From Paenibacillus sp. FSL H8-0332 (GTDB taxonomy: Bacteria > Bacillota > Bacilli > Paenibacillales > Paenibacillaceae), in the NCBI RefSeq assembly GCF_037963835.1, contig NZ_CP150145.1, positions 5,890,001 through 5,954,000 on the forward strand: a DNA stretch of 64,000 bases, given 5' to 3'. The translations under genes were made by a program, and so were the position numbers. The notes under the pieces are model-generated. The model made no database searches, had not been told where the DNA came from, and was given only the letters and a program-made list of their open reading frames with translations. Below, piece by piece: positions 17,021 to 25,482 of the stretch. How positions within the stretch are numbered: position 1 is the stretch's first letter; every line of letters starts with the position of its first letter.

Positions 17021-17428
17021 TCAGCCGAAGGATTGGTCCGAGGCATCGCCGTGACTGCTGCGCGGATAGCGGATCATCAGGTTCGCCATATTGTAATTGG
17101 ACTCCAGTGTGGCATCCACCACCACCATGCCCTGGCGTACAGCGAATTCGTAGCTGATCTCTCCATGCGTCCACCGTTTCTTATACTTCAGGCTCTCCAG
17201 CGCCATGACGCGGAATGAGGATTGCTGGCCGGAAGTCAGCCCCTCCTGCTCGGCTGCGAAGCTTCCGCTGCGTCCGGCGAGCGGATTATGGCGGACCCCG
17301 AATTTACCGATGATATTATTCCTGATCTGTACAAATACGGTTCCTGAATTCAGTCCTGACAATTCCTCCTGCAGCTCATGAAATACCAGATCCATCTGTC
17401 TTGCAAGCGATAATTGTTCCGTCCTCAC
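17021..17428 (-). CDS. Conserved-looking hypothetical protein (135 aa)
   Basis: A soluble 135-residue product I do not recognise. It has an N-terminal helix (LARQMDLVFHELQEELSGL), a beta-rich middle (TVFVQIRNNIIGKFGVRHN) and a C-terminal stretch MVVVDATLESNYNMANLMIRY. No membrane segment or signal peptide is seen. The GTG at 17428 lies 8 bases after AGGAGG and is preferred to the ATG two codons earlier, which is only 2 bases from it. A good promoter is visible about 125 bases upstream. Confidence 0.72.
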   Translation of the reverse strand: MRTEQLSLARQMDLVFHELQEELSGLNSGTVFVQIRNNIIGKFGVRHNPLAGRSGSFAAEQEGLTSGQQSSFRVMALESLKYKKRWTHGEISYEFAVRQGMVVVDATLESNYNMANLMIRYPRSSHGDASDQSFG

Positions 17429-17553
17429 ATGCATTTCCTCCTAAAAGTCTTGTGGGTGATGCAGCCTCATGGCTCTGCTCACACAAAACTTGCTTCGTAA
17501 GCAGTTGTTTGAATTTTGTGGGTCTAGCAGCGCTTATATAAGGCTTTAGGCTC

Positions 17554-17582
17554 ATTATAGGGTACTAATTAAACACGCACAA
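17554..17582 (-). promoter_or_regulatory. Sigma-A promoter of the 17428 gene
   Basis: Minus strand TTGTGC (17582-17577), 17-base spacer, TATAAT (17559-17554). Confidence 0.55.
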
Positions 17583-17687
17583 CATTATTCAACATAATTG
17601 GGTTATAATCCCTATAAATGCGCAAATTATTTAGTGTTTATAGCAAAATACAAACTTTTGTCGTCATTTATCGACAAATACGCAGCA

Positions 17688-17714
17688 TAAAAAGACCCCG
17701 AAACCGGGGTCTTT
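17688..17714 (-). terminator. Terminator of pepF
   Basis: AAAGACCCCG-AAAC-CGGGGTCTTT. On the minus strand the stem is followed by TTTTATG, so it ends the pepF transcript. The rest of 17429-17786 holds the promoter at 17554 and TTTGTCG-type words discussed in the findings. Confidence 0.85.
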
Positions 17715-17786
17715 GCGCATTCATACCATATTCAACCGCCATCATTTTACTGCAAAAAAACAATTCGCCTCATTTTCGACAAATTC

Positions 17787-19586
17787 TTAGCCGCGTTGTT
17801 CCGTCATTTCCAGGAATTCATTAATATCGGCAACGATTAAATCCACAGCCCCCTGCCAGAAATCCGGCTTGGACAGATCCACGCCCAGATGCTTCGACAC
17901 CAGATCCTCCAGCGTCATCACTCCGGTATCCTGCAGCAGGCTGTCATATTTATCGGCAAAGGATGCCCCTTCTTGCAGCGCAAGCCGGTATAGGCCGGTA
18001 CTGAACATATACCCTACCGTATACGGGAAGTTGTAGAACGGCACATCCGTGATATAGAAATGTAGCTTGGACGCCCAGAAATGAGGATGATATTCGGAGA
18101 GAACCCCGCAGAAGGCTTCCTTCTGGGCTTCCTCCATCAGCGCGGACAATTCCTCGCTGCTTACAAGACCAGCCTTGCGCATCTCATAGAAGCGGGTCTC
18201 GAACAAGAAGCGGGCATGGATATTCATGAAGAATGCCACACTGTTCTGGATCTTCGCTTCAAGCAGCGCCAGCTTTTCTTCGTGGTCCGACGCCGATTTC
18301 ACCTGTGCATCCGACACAATGACCTCCGCAAAGGTAGAAGCCGTCTCCGCCACGTTCATCGCATAGTTCTGGTTGAACAGCGGCTGGTCCTCCAGCAGGA
18401 AGGAATGATAGGCATGACCCAGCTCATGCGCAAGTGTGGATACATTGGACGGCGTACCGCTGTAAGTCATGAATATACGGGATTCCTTGCTCTCCGGGAA
18501 GGAGACACAGAAGCCCCCCGGACGCTTAGCGGCCCGGTCTTCTACCTCGATCCAGTCCTTGTCGAAGGCACGCTCGGCGAAATCCGCCAGCTTCGGACTG
18601 AATTTGCGGAACTGGGTCACGATGTCGGCGGCTGCCTGTTCATAGGGAATTTTGCCGGAGGACTTGCCGACTGGCGCATCCACATCGACCCAGGCGAGTG
18701 AGTCCAGACCCAGAATTTCCGCTTTGCGCTTAAGATAGGATACCAGGGCTGGCTTACTCTTCGTAATAACATCCCACATCACATCCAGGGTCTCACGGGA
18801 CATACGGTTGATGCCCAGCGGCTCCTTCAGCACATCCTCCCAGCCGCGGCCTTTATACAGCTTCAGGCGGAAGCCTGCCAGATGATTCAATGTATCTGCA
18901 CAATAGTCGGCCGCGCCGCCCCAGGCCTCTTCCCATTTGCGGAACATCGTACTGCGGACCTCCGGATTCTCATCCGTCAGCTTGTTGAAGGCTTGCCCGG
19001 CAGAGAGCAGCTTCTGTTCCCCGTCTTCTTCACAAGGAATCTGGATCTGTCCGACAATCGTCTCGTAATGCTCGCTCCAGCCATGATAGCCGTCAACTGC
19101 AAGCTCCAGTGCCAGGCTCTCCAGCTCCGGGCTCATCTTCTCACGGGCCAGACTCCGGCTCTCACTGAGCACAAAATTCAGCGGGGCAATCTCCGGCCGG
19201 GCCATCCACTCCGTCCATACCGCGTCAGAGGTCTGACGCAGCACGTTATCGAAGGCAGAGCTGATGCCCTCATATCCGGCGCGCAGCCCCGTCACCTTGG
19301 AGGACAGTCTCACAGCCCCCTTGTCGAGCTGATTCTGCGCACCCAGACAACCGGCGAATTCCGACGCCTGTGTAAGGCGGCCCGCGCAGCTCTGCAGCAG
19401 CTCAATGACCGGGTCCAGCAGCATCGTCGAGGCCGCATCAGCCGGTACAGCAGCGGCAGCCACCTGTCCGCGTAAGCTCTCAATGTCAGATTCGAGCACA
19501 CTCAGGAAGCTCTCAAACTGCGGAGAAGCAGAGCCTCCCGGAAAAATCGATTCCAGTTCCCATGTCAGTGATAAAGGTTGTTTCAT
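17787..19586 (-). CDS. pepF: M3 family oligoendopeptidase F
   Basis: A 599-residue cytoplasmic zinc metallopeptidase that cuts oligopeptides. The zinc site is His387-Glu388-x-x-His391 in LAHELGHAYHSFLL, and the downstream Glu ligand lies in NVAETASTFAEVI. The helical N-terminal half and total length fit the M3B oligoendopeptidase F group. The start is ATG with GGTGG about 7 bases upstream. In B. subtilis pepF (yjbG) sits with yjbH, a truncated globin (yjbI) and NAD kinase. The globin and NAD kinase genes both occur within 5 kb here, so part of that neighbourhood is kept. Confidence 0.94.
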   Translation of the reverse strand: MKQPLSLTWELESIFPGGSASPQFESFLSVLESDIESLRGQVAAAAVPADAASTMLLDPVIELLQSCAGRLTQASEFAGCLGAQNQLDKGAVRLSSKVTGLRAGYEGISSAFDNVLRQTSDAVWTEWMARPEIAPLNFVLSESRSLAREKMSPELESLALELAVDGYHGWSEHYETIVGQIQIPCEEDGEQKLLSAGQAFNKLTDENPEVRSTMFRKWEEAWGGAADYCADTLNHLAGFRLKLYKGRGWEDVLKEPLGINRMSRETLDVMWDVITKSKPALVSYLKRKAEILGLDSLAWVDVDAPVGKSSGKIPYEQAAADIVTQFRKFSPKLADFAERAFDKDWIEVEDRAAKRPGGFCVSFPESKESRIFMTYSGTPSNVSTLAHELGHAYHSFLLEDQPLFNQNYAMNVAETASTFAEVIVSDAQVKSASDHEEKLALLEAKIQNSVAFFMNIHARFLFETRFYEMRKAGLVSSEELSALMEEAQKEAFCGVLSEYHPHFWASKLHFYITDVPFYNFPYTVGYMFSTGLYRLALQEGASFADKYDSLLQDTGVMTLEDLVSKHLGVDLSKPDFWQGAVDLIVADINEFLEMTEQRG

Positions 19587-19691
19587 GTATGTCCACCATT
19601 CCTTCGTTATAGAGTAGTTTTCTTTGTATTTGCGGTACAGCCATGGTAAAGTGAATCATGATACTCCACTAATTGTAAGGAGGGCATCCTT

Positions 19692-19880
19692 GTGAAGCCA
19701 CTGCAAATATCGCCGGAGACGGCCATTATCTTATCGAAACAACTCGGCGTTCCGCTGGAACACCTGATGCATATGCCCCAACATATCCTGCTGCAAAAGA
19801 TCGCTGAATTATCCAAGAAGGCCGCTGGTGAGGCCCCCGAAGGCAGCGCTGCTCCCTCTGATGAGAAGGACAAGCAATGA
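19692..19880 (+). CDS. yycC: YycC-like small protein
   Basis: A 62-residue protein opening with KPLQISPETAIILSKQLG and continuing LEHLMHMPQHILLQKI. This is the pattern I know from the YycC family, short Firmicutes proteins of unknown function. The C-terminus is polar and low in complexity (Ala, Pro, Glu, Lys). The start is GTG at 19692, with AAGGAGGG 8 bases upstream. Its stop overlaps the next start (ATGA), so the two are translationally coupled. Confidence 0.8.
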   Translation: MKPLQISPETAIILSKQLGVPLEHLMHMPQHILLQKIAELSKKAAGEAPEGSAAPSDEKDKQ

Positions 19881-20107
19881 TCCCCTTCAGCCATACCTGG
19901 CCTTATGACATTATTCTTGGCGACATGTACGTACAATACTGCCCCTTCTGCGACCATGAGAATGTTCTTCTGCCAATGAAGCCTAAGGAGCTGCAGATTG
20001 TGCGTGACGGCAAAAAGAAGCTGCTGGTCTTTCCCTGCTGCAGTGCAAGTCCCACCGTCATTGATAATGACAATGACTACCTGCTGTTTGACCGGGCGGT
20101 CCGTTAA
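19877..20107 (+). CDS. Small Cys-rich hypothetical protein (76 aa)
   Basis: A 76-residue protein that overlaps the yycC-like gene by four bases (ATGA). Two pairs of cysteines, CPFC near residue 23 and CC near residue 55, could bind a metal in a zinc-ribbon-like way. The rest is mixed alpha/beta with an acidic end (DNDNDYLLFDR). A strong terminator follows, so these two small genes form one unit. No family is recognised. Confidence 0.72.
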   Translation: MIPFSHTWPYDIILGDMYVQYCPFCDHENVLLPMKPKELQIVRDGKKKLLVFPCCSASPTVIDNDNDYLLFDRAVR

Positions 20108-20145
20108 GCGCGGAGGTCCGGCTGAGGCCCCGCTTAAGCGGGCAG

Positions 20146-20178
20146 AGGCGTAGAAGAGGGATTCCTTCTACGCCTTTT
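20146..20178 (+). terminator. Terminator of the yycC-like unit
   Basis: AGGCGTAGAAG and CTTCTACGCCT pair around a short loop and are followed by TTTTG. Confidence 0.85.
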
Positions 20179-20226
20179 TGCGTACCGATATACCGGATAG
20201 ACGCTCTAACACCCTCATGTAACCTT

Positions 20227-20931
20227 CTATGTACCTGCGGGAAGCCCGTCCGGATCAACGTCCAGCCCGCGCATCTGCTCACGCAGAATGGCCCATTGCT
20301 CGCGCGAAGCCCGGATCATGGCCGCATCCGTAATCCGCTGGTCATTAATAACCCTTGAGAACCACCGCACAGCAGCGGCGAACTCCCCAATCCGGCGGTT
20401 CAACTCACCAATCAGATACATCAGCCGCGCATCATTACCACCGGATGAATCAGTCTCAAACACCTTCACATACTCATCCAGCGAATAGGCCAGGAAACGC
20501 TGCTCCTGCACCGAATCCCCTTGATAACGGTACAGCCAGGCAATATGGTGAAGCAGGCTTGCTATAATACGTTCCTTGTCCTTAATGCTCTGCGCGCAGA
20601 TCAGGGCCAGCTTGTACGTCTCCAGGGCTTCCTCCCAGCTACGCTTCTCTCCGAAGTCGCGGGCCTGCCACCGTCTTCCTACTTGGGCATCGAAGGACTT
20701 CCGCTGCCAGTCGGCCAGCTTGTCTGCTGAGTTCTCCGTGGAGGCAAAGCCGCACTTCGGACAGACCCGTACCACATAATAATCGGGATTCTCCGCCTTA
20801 TAATAGGAGCAGAAGTCCGCATCGCGGCGGATGGCTTTTTTGAGGCTGGGACGTACTCTTGAGGTTGAAAATTCATGTTCACAGTTACAGCAGGTAACCT
20901 TAATCGAGTACAGCGGTATTAATTCCGGCAC
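20227..20931 (-). CDS. DUF2225 family protein
   Basis: About 234 residues. The N-terminus carries a CCNCEHEF zinc-knuckle-like pair and a second VCPKCGFAS pair, the four cysteines typical of DUF2225. The remaining 170 residues are helical and TPR-like (SWEEALETYKLALICAQ, ASLLHHIAWLYRYQGD). The function of the family is unknown. GTG 20931 is preferred because GAGG lies 6 bases upstream; the ATG at 20943 directly abuts AAAGG. It is 30 bp upstream of no other same-strand gene, except that the globin gene lies just upstream on the same strand, so the two may be co-transcribed. Confidence 0.85.
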   Translation of the reverse strand: MPELIPLYSIKVTCCNCEHEFSTSRVRPSLKKAIRRDADFCSYYKAENPDYYVVRVCPKCGFASTENSADKLADWQRKSFDAQVGRRWQARDFGEKRSWEEALETYKLALICAQSIKDKERIIASLLHHIAWLYRYQGDSVQEQRFLAYSLDEYVKVFETDSSGGNDARLMYLIGELNRRIGEFAAAVRWFSRVINDQRITDAAMIRASREQWAILREQMRGLDVDPDGLPAGT

Positions 20932-20960
20932 GGGTGCCCTCATCCTTTCACAATTACACT

Positions 20961-21344
20961 TTATTCATGGGGCATATTGACAAAATGATGGGCGGGACCC
21001 GCCAGCCGGCTCAGGACAAACGTACGCAGGGACTCCTCCACACCGGTCTCCTCCAGCGCCGCCTTCATGCAGGCGAGCCAATCCTCTGCCAGAGCAGGAG
21101 TGATGGGGATATGCATATGTCTGGCTCGCATCATGGGATGGCCGTGCTGCTCGGAAAACAGGGCAGGGCCTCCAAAAAATTGGCTCAAGAACTGATATTG
21201 CTTCTCCAGCACCGGAGTAATATCTTCAGGGAATAACGGGCTGAGCTGCGGGTGACGCTGCACCTTGGAATAAAACACAGTCACCAGGCGGTGTATCCCC
21301 TCAGCGCCTCCCAGGCTGTCATACAGGCTCTCTTTCGGATTCAT
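20961..21344 (-). CDS. Group II truncated hemoglobin (YjbI-like)
   Basis: A 127-residue 2-on-2 globin. It begins SLYDSLGGAEGIHRLV as in group II trHbs. The proximal heme ligand is His76 in RARHMHIPI, and the Tyr of the B helix in VFYSKV would line the distal side. FFGGPALFSEQHG is the characteristic E-F region. Such proteins bind O2 with high affinity and take part in oxidative or nitrosative stress responses. In B. subtilis yjbI lies beside pepF and yjbH; here the Spx adaptor yjbH is not seen nearby. Confidence 0.93.
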   Translation of the reverse strand: MNPKESLYDSLGGAEGIHRLVTVFYSKVQRHPQLSPLFPEDITPVLEKQYQFLSQFFGGPALFSEQHGHPMMRARHMHIPITPALAEDWLACMKAALEETGVEESLRTFVLSRLAGPAHHFVNMPHE

Positions 21345-21515
21345 TTGGAGGTTTCGCCTTCTTCCATATTAATCTAACTAAGCAGTTGCTTATCATTATA
21401 CCAAAAAACGCGCTGCACAGTTATCCCTGCCTAAAGACATGTTCATATTCCGGGACAGGAAGGGCAGGATGCTGCCCGTGTGCAACAGAAAGCCCAGATT
21501 ATTTCAAGTTTTAAA

Positions 21516-21546
21516 CAAAAAAAGGCGCCAAACCGGAGTTCAGCGC
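21516..21546 (-). terminator. Terminator behind the 31-residue ORF
   Basis: On the minus strand GCGCTGAAC pairs with GTTTGGCGC (two G-T pairs) around TCCG and is followed by CTTTTTTT. It stands 12 bases after the stop of the small ORF at 21558. Confidence 0.75.
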
Positions 21547-21557
21547 TCGTAAGTTAA

Positions 21558-21653
21558 TCAGTATGTTCTAAATTCTTCATCACCAGGCGGGACAAGGGAG
21601 ACCCGGATCACATATACAAAAGCACAAACGAGCACTCCGGCAACTACGCTCAT
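21558..21653 (-). CDS. Very small membrane protein (31 aa)
   Basis: An ORF that reads MSVVAGVLVCAFVYVIRVS and then a short polar tail ending in FRTY. It is one membrane helix with a charged end. ATG 21653 lies 8 bases after GGAG, and an alternative ATG two codons upstream is closer to it. A rho-independent terminator starts 12 bases after the stop. The combination of ribosome site, single helix and own terminator makes it a good candidate for a real small protein. No family is recognised. The rest of 21345-21827 shows nothing else clear. Confidence 0.55.
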   Translation of the reverse strand: MSVVAGVLVCAFVYVIRVSLVPPGDEEFRTY

Positions 21654-21827
21654 CACCATCACTCCATCCCTGAAAATCTATCTCAACAAGATGTGCATTA
21701 ATTAAGTTTATAATACCATAATTTCAGTGAAAAAGCACCGGTAAATGTAACCGTTTTCTTCGTTTTTTTGTGCTGTTTGTCCAGCTTTCGGCATACAACT
21801 AAGCATAGAACTGGAGGCGAGAAACCG

Positions 21828-23096
21828 ATGACCCTGAACAAAATCGCCAGCCCCCTGCTCGGAATCGTGCTGGCGGGCTGTATGCTGCTGATGCTGGTGC
21901 ATCCCGCAAGCTCTCTGGATGCAGCGCTGCGCGGGCTCGCCGTCTGGTGGGATGTGCTGTTTCCCTCGCTGTTCCCGTTCTTCGTCATCTCTGAAATCAT
22001 GCTGGGCTTCGGCATTGTCCATCTCTTCGGCGCTCTGCTTGATCCGCTGATGCGCCCGCTCTTCAATATACCCGGCAGCGGAGGCTTTGCCCTAGCGATG
22101 GGATATGTATCAGGATACCCTGTAGGCGCGAAATTAACCGCCAAGCTGCGCGAGCAGGGAATGATTAGCCGAATTGAAGGCGAGCGGCTCGTCGCCTTCA
22201 CAACCTCCTCGGACCCGATTTTTCTGCTGGGTGCGGTCTCTGTGGGGTTCTTTCATGACGCCTCTCTGGGGCTTGTGCTTGCCCTTGCCCATTACGGAGG
22301 AGGGCTGATTGTAGGTCTGCTGATGTCCTTCCATGGCCGAGGCAGGCCGGAAGAAGCGGATACGAACGCCATCCTTACCACTCCAGCCAGCTCTTCTGCA
22401 TCTCTGGAAGGACAAGGCTCCGGCAGGCTGCGGTCTGCGCTGAACGCGATGGCAGACGCGCGCCGGGTAGACGGCAGGAGTCTCGGCGAGCTGCTTAAGA
22501 GCGCTGTTACCTCCTCACTCCAGCTTATTATCGTTGTCGGCGGCCTGGTTGTCTTCTTCAACGTGCTGATGGAGCTGCTAGCCCGTGCCGGTGTAATGTC
22601 CGCCCTGTTCAGCATGACCGGGCGGATGCTGTCGCTGGCCGGCTTCCCGCCTGAACTCTCTGCGGCCCTGGTCAGCGGCTTATTCGAGGTGACGCTGGGC
22701 GCCCGGGCGGCGGGCGAAGCTGCCGGAGGGGTTCCGCTGCAATATAAGGCTGCTGCCGCAGTGTTCATTCTCTCCTGGGGCGGCTTATCTGTTCATGCAC
22801 AGGTTGCCAGTATCCTGAACGGCACCGGACTGCGCTATCTCCCTTTCATGGCCGCCCGTCTGGTACATGCCCTGCTCTCAGCGGGTCTGCTTCTCCTGCT
22901 CTGGAAGCCGGTGGTCCGCTCGGGGCTTGCCGGACAGTGGACCCTACTCCCCGCTGCCTCCGGGCTGGCCGCTCCAGAATCCGCCCTGCTCAGCAGCGTC
23001 AGCCTGCTCTGCCTGCTGCTGGCCTTCATGCTTGTCCTGTCGCTTGTGGTTCTGCTGCTGGGTAAGCTGCGGCGGCCTCCCTATGTCCGCAGGTAA
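21828..23096 (+). CDS. ylbJ: Sporulation integral membrane protein YlbJ
   Basis: A 422-residue polytopic membrane protein with the nucleoside-recognition (GATE-like) architecture. LFPSLFPFFVISEIMLGFG and GYVSGYPVGAKL in the first half and LEVTLGARAAGEA-type Gly-rich helices in the second half are typical of YlbJ, which B. subtilis needs for spore cortex formation. The ATG at 21828 follows TGGAGG, and the upstream in-frame extension has a Cys/His-rich non-conserved leader. A CATACAAC at about 21790 resembles a sigma-E -10 element (7 of 8 positions), in line with the known sigma-E control of ylbJ, but no good -35 is seen. Confidence 0.92.
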   Translation: MTLNKIASPLLGIVLAGCMLLMLVHPASSLDAALRGLAVWWDVLFPSLFPFFVISEIMLGFGIVHLFGALLDPLMRPLFNIPGSGGFALAMGYVSGYPVGAKLTAKLREQGMISRIEGERLVAFTTSSDPIFLLGAVSVGFFHDASLGLVLALAHYGGGLIVGLLMSFHGRGRPEEADTNAILTTPASSSASLEGQGSGRLRSALNAMADARRVDGRSLGELLKSAVTSSLQLIIVVGGLVVFFNVLMELLARAGVMSALFSMTGRMLSLAGFPPELSAALVSGLFEVTLGARAAGEAAGGVPLQYKAAAAVFILSWGGLSVHAQVASILNGTGLRYLPFMAARLVHALLSAGLLLLLWKPVVRSGLAGQWTLLPAASGLAAPESALLSSVSLLCLLLAFMLVLSLVVLLLGKLRRPPYVRR

Positions 23097-23228
23097 CTCA
23101 ATATGCCACGGCTCTGCCGCTGTAGCACTGCAGCGGATTCCGGTTTTTCACAGCGCTAATATTGTGTTCCGGGTCAAGATTGATTATGATCGGTGTATGA
23201 CTGAATTAGACAAAGGAGCCTGTACATC

Positions 23229-24026
23229 TTGAGATATTATGTTCTGGACCGCGGAGATGAATTGTCCATCCAACTAGCGGAGCAATTTCACAAGCTGGCG
23301 GCAGACCGGAATCTGGAGCTGGATGCCAAGTCACCGGAAATCGTAATTTCGATTGGCGGCGACGGCACGATGCTGCACGCTTTTCATACGTTTATCGATC
23401 AGATCCCGAACCTCGCATTTGTTGGCGTCCATACCGGCCATTTAGGCTTCTATGCGGACTGGCAGGCCGAAGAGCTGCCGTCCCTGATTGATTACATGTG
23501 CGGAGAGGTAGGGCCGCATAAACCGCGTATCGTACAGTACCCGCTGCTCGAACTGGAGATACATAAGAAATCCGGCTCCAGCAAGCACATTGCCCTGAAT
23601 GAATTCACCCTTAAGGGGGTGGACGGGACGGTTGTGATCCAGGTGGATATTAATGATGTGACCTTCGAGATGTTCCGCGGGGACGGCCTCTGTGTATCCA
23701 CACCTTCCGGCAGTACCGCCTATAACAAAAGTCTGGGAGGCGCTATGGTGCACCCCTCGATCGAGGCGCTGCAGATTGCTGAAATTGCCTCCATTAATAA
23801 CCGGGTATTCCGGACCATGGGCTCGCCGCTGCTGCTGCCGGGGCATCATCACTGCGATATCTTCTCGCGCAAGGAGCAGCGCCTGCTGCTGACTATTGAC
23901 CATAATAATATCCCGGTGGATGATCTGATTTCGGTACGCGCTCAGGTAGCGGACAAAAAAATCAGCTTCGCCCGCTACCGCCCCTTCCCCTTCTGGAACC
24001 GTGTCCGGGAGGCCTTCTTGGTCTAG
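23229..24026 (+). CDS. nadK: NAD kinase
   Basis: A 265-residue cytoplasmic enzyme that phosphorylates NAD to NADP. SIGGDGTML (residues 41-49, with the GGDGT ATP/catalytic motif) and TPSGSTAYNKSLGG are the two diagnostic motifs. HTGHLGFYADW and ALNEFTLKG are further conserved blocks. The start is TTG at 23229, with AAAGGAG 10 bases upstream, and no ATG is near. It belongs to the group of pepF, globin and NAD kinase genes clustered in B. subtilis. A terminator follows at 24112. Confidence 0.96.
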   Translation: MRYYVLDRGDELSIQLAEQFHKLAADRNLELDAKSPEIVISIGGDGTMLHAFHTFIDQIPNLAFVGVHTGHLGFYADWQAEELPSLIDYMCGEVGPHKPRIVQYPLLELEIHKKSGSSKHIALNEFTLKGVDGTVVIQVDINDVTFEMFRGDGLCVSTPSGSTAYNKSLGGAMVHPSIEALQIAEIASINNRVFRTMGSPLLLPGHHHCDIFSRKEQRLLLTIDHNNIPVDDLISVRAQVADKKISFARYRPFPFWNRVREAFLV

Positions 24027-24111
24027 CCTGATCCCTGTTGCTCATGCACAAGCGGGAACGGTATTGCGCCCTTTACAAAGGACGGTCCGTTTCCCGCGGG
24101 ATATCCATAAT

Positions 24112-24148
24112 AAAAGCCGGAGATGCGCCTGCTCTCCGGCTTTTATTA
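24112..24148 (+). terminator. Terminator of nadK
   Basis: AAAAGCCGGAGA and TCTCCGGCTTTT around TGCGCCTGC, followed by ATTATG. Confidence 0.85.
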
Positions 24149-24198
24149 TGCCTATTTCCATGAACCGTGCTCTGCTCTGCAGCAACCCGCAGAATACG

Positions 24199-24228
24199 TA
24201 GACAGACGGAAATTTCAAATGGTATAAT
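24199..24228 (+). promoter_or_regulatory. Sigma-A promoter of the stalk-domain/S41 operon
   Basis: TAGACA (24199-24204), 18-base spacer, TATAAT (24223-24228), 42 bases before the TTG start. Confidence 0.7.
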
Positions 24229-24270
24229 GGATCTATTTTACATAGTTTTCTATTTGAAGGAGCGAATCTA

Positions 24271-25449
24271 TTGAAGAAATTAGTATCCCTGCTAGGCATC
24301 AGTCTGCTGGCCCTTGTGCTGGCGGTTCCCGCTTTTGCCGCAGACAAACCCATTAAAGTGTATATTAACGACAGCAATCTTGCCTTCACAGCCGGCACTC
24401 CTTATCTGAAGGATAATACGGTGCTTGTGCCTTTCCGCGTTGTTTTTGAGAAGCTTGGGCTGCGGGTGCTGTGGGACTCCAAGACGGGTACGGTGACTGG
24501 CACCGGAACAGGCCTGGATATTAGCCTTAAGGTAGGCAGTAAGCGGGCCAGTGTCAACGGAACCGTCAAGCAGCTTACTGTCGCTCCTGTCTCTAACGCC
24601 GGGACCACTTACATCCCCTTGCGCTTCATCGCAGAAGCTACCGGGGGCACAGCGGTCTGGGATTCGGCCAGCCGCAGCGTGAAGATTACCGCATCGCCCT
24701 CCTCCGCCTCCAGTGAGCAGGAGATCAAGGCTATCATTCAACTAGCTAACCAATATTATAATGAAGAGAAGGCCATCAGCTTCTATTCGCTCGTTGATGC
24801 AGAGTCGGATAATACGGAAGCTGTAAGCAATATGAATTCCCAGTTCGAGCTATATGACATCAAGAACACGATCGAGAGTCTTAAAGTCCTCAGTGTTACG
24901 GGCAATGAAGCTACAGCCTATACTGTCGAAAAAGCAGTACGAACCGGCGGTTATTATACACCGGATGAGCAGTACGAATATTTATATACGCTGATTCGTC
25001 AAGACGGCGCCTGGAAGATCTCCGAAATGGAGCTGCAGGAATCCTCCGTGCTGCTGACACGTGAACAAGGCATGAAACCGGCTGTGCTGCCTCAGGGCGA
25101 TCAGACCGCGATTAAGGATACGCTCAGCAAATACTATCAGGGTATGAATGACCGCAATGCTGACGCAGTCCTTGCCTCTATGACCTCGTACGGTGCGGAA
25201 GTGGATGACTCTTACAAAGAGGAGCTGCGTGATCATTTCAAAACCTACGATCTTAGCTATGCGGTGTCTTCCTCAAATGTCTTCTATTATGCTGCCGATG
25301 AAGCCGCAGTCTATACGGATGTGGTCATTACCGACGGTGAATCGAAGGAGACCTATACCCAGTCTCTGATCCTCCTGCTCTCCAAGTCGGAGAGCGGTAC
25401 CTGGACGATCGACAACACTTATCATATAGAATTCACCGTGAAATCCTAA
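24271..25449 (+). CDS. Secreted protein with copper amine oxidase N-terminal-like (stalk) domain
   Basis: A 392-residue exported protein. The signal peptide (KKLVSLLGISLLALVLAVPAFA) ends in an AxA site near residue 23. Residues 25-135 form the stalk domain common in Paenibacillus secreted proteins, with LVPFRVVFEKLGLRVLWD and YIPLRFIAEATGGTAVWD as its two half-repeats. The rest contains two NTF2/SnoaL-like stretches (YYNEEKAISFYSLVDAES, and YYQGMNDRNADAVLASMTS near residue 290). The start is TTG at 24271, with AAGGAG 8 bases upstream. It lies 33 bp ahead of an S41 protease gene and shares its promoter. The domain name is historical; no amine oxidase activity is implied. Confidence 0.85.
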   Translation: MKKLVSLLGISLLALVLAVPAFAADKPIKVYINDSNLAFTAGTPYLKDNTVLVPFRVVFEKLGLRVLWDSKTGTVTGTGTGLDISLKVGSKRASVNGTVKQLTVAPVSNAGTTYIPLRFIAEATGGTAVWDSASRSVKITASPSSASSEQEIKAIIQLANQYYNEEKAISFYSLVDAESDNTEAVSNMNSQFELYDIKNTIESLKVLSVTGNEATAYTVEKAVRTGGYYTPDEQYEYLYTLIRQDGAWKISEMELQESSVLLTREQGMKPAVLPQGDQTAIKDTLSKYYQGMNDRNADAVLASMTSYGAEVDDSYKEELRDHFKTYDLSYAVSSSNVFYYAADEAAVYTDVVITDGESKETYTQSLILLLSKSESGTWTIDNTYHIEFTVKS

Positions 25450-25482
25450 ATTCAAAAATTCATCAAAAGGATGTATGAACTC

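Noticed and set aside
17618..17824. 68-codon plus-strand ORF over the pepF terminator
   Set aside because: It reads through a rho-independent terminator and into pepF antisense, with no ribosome site.
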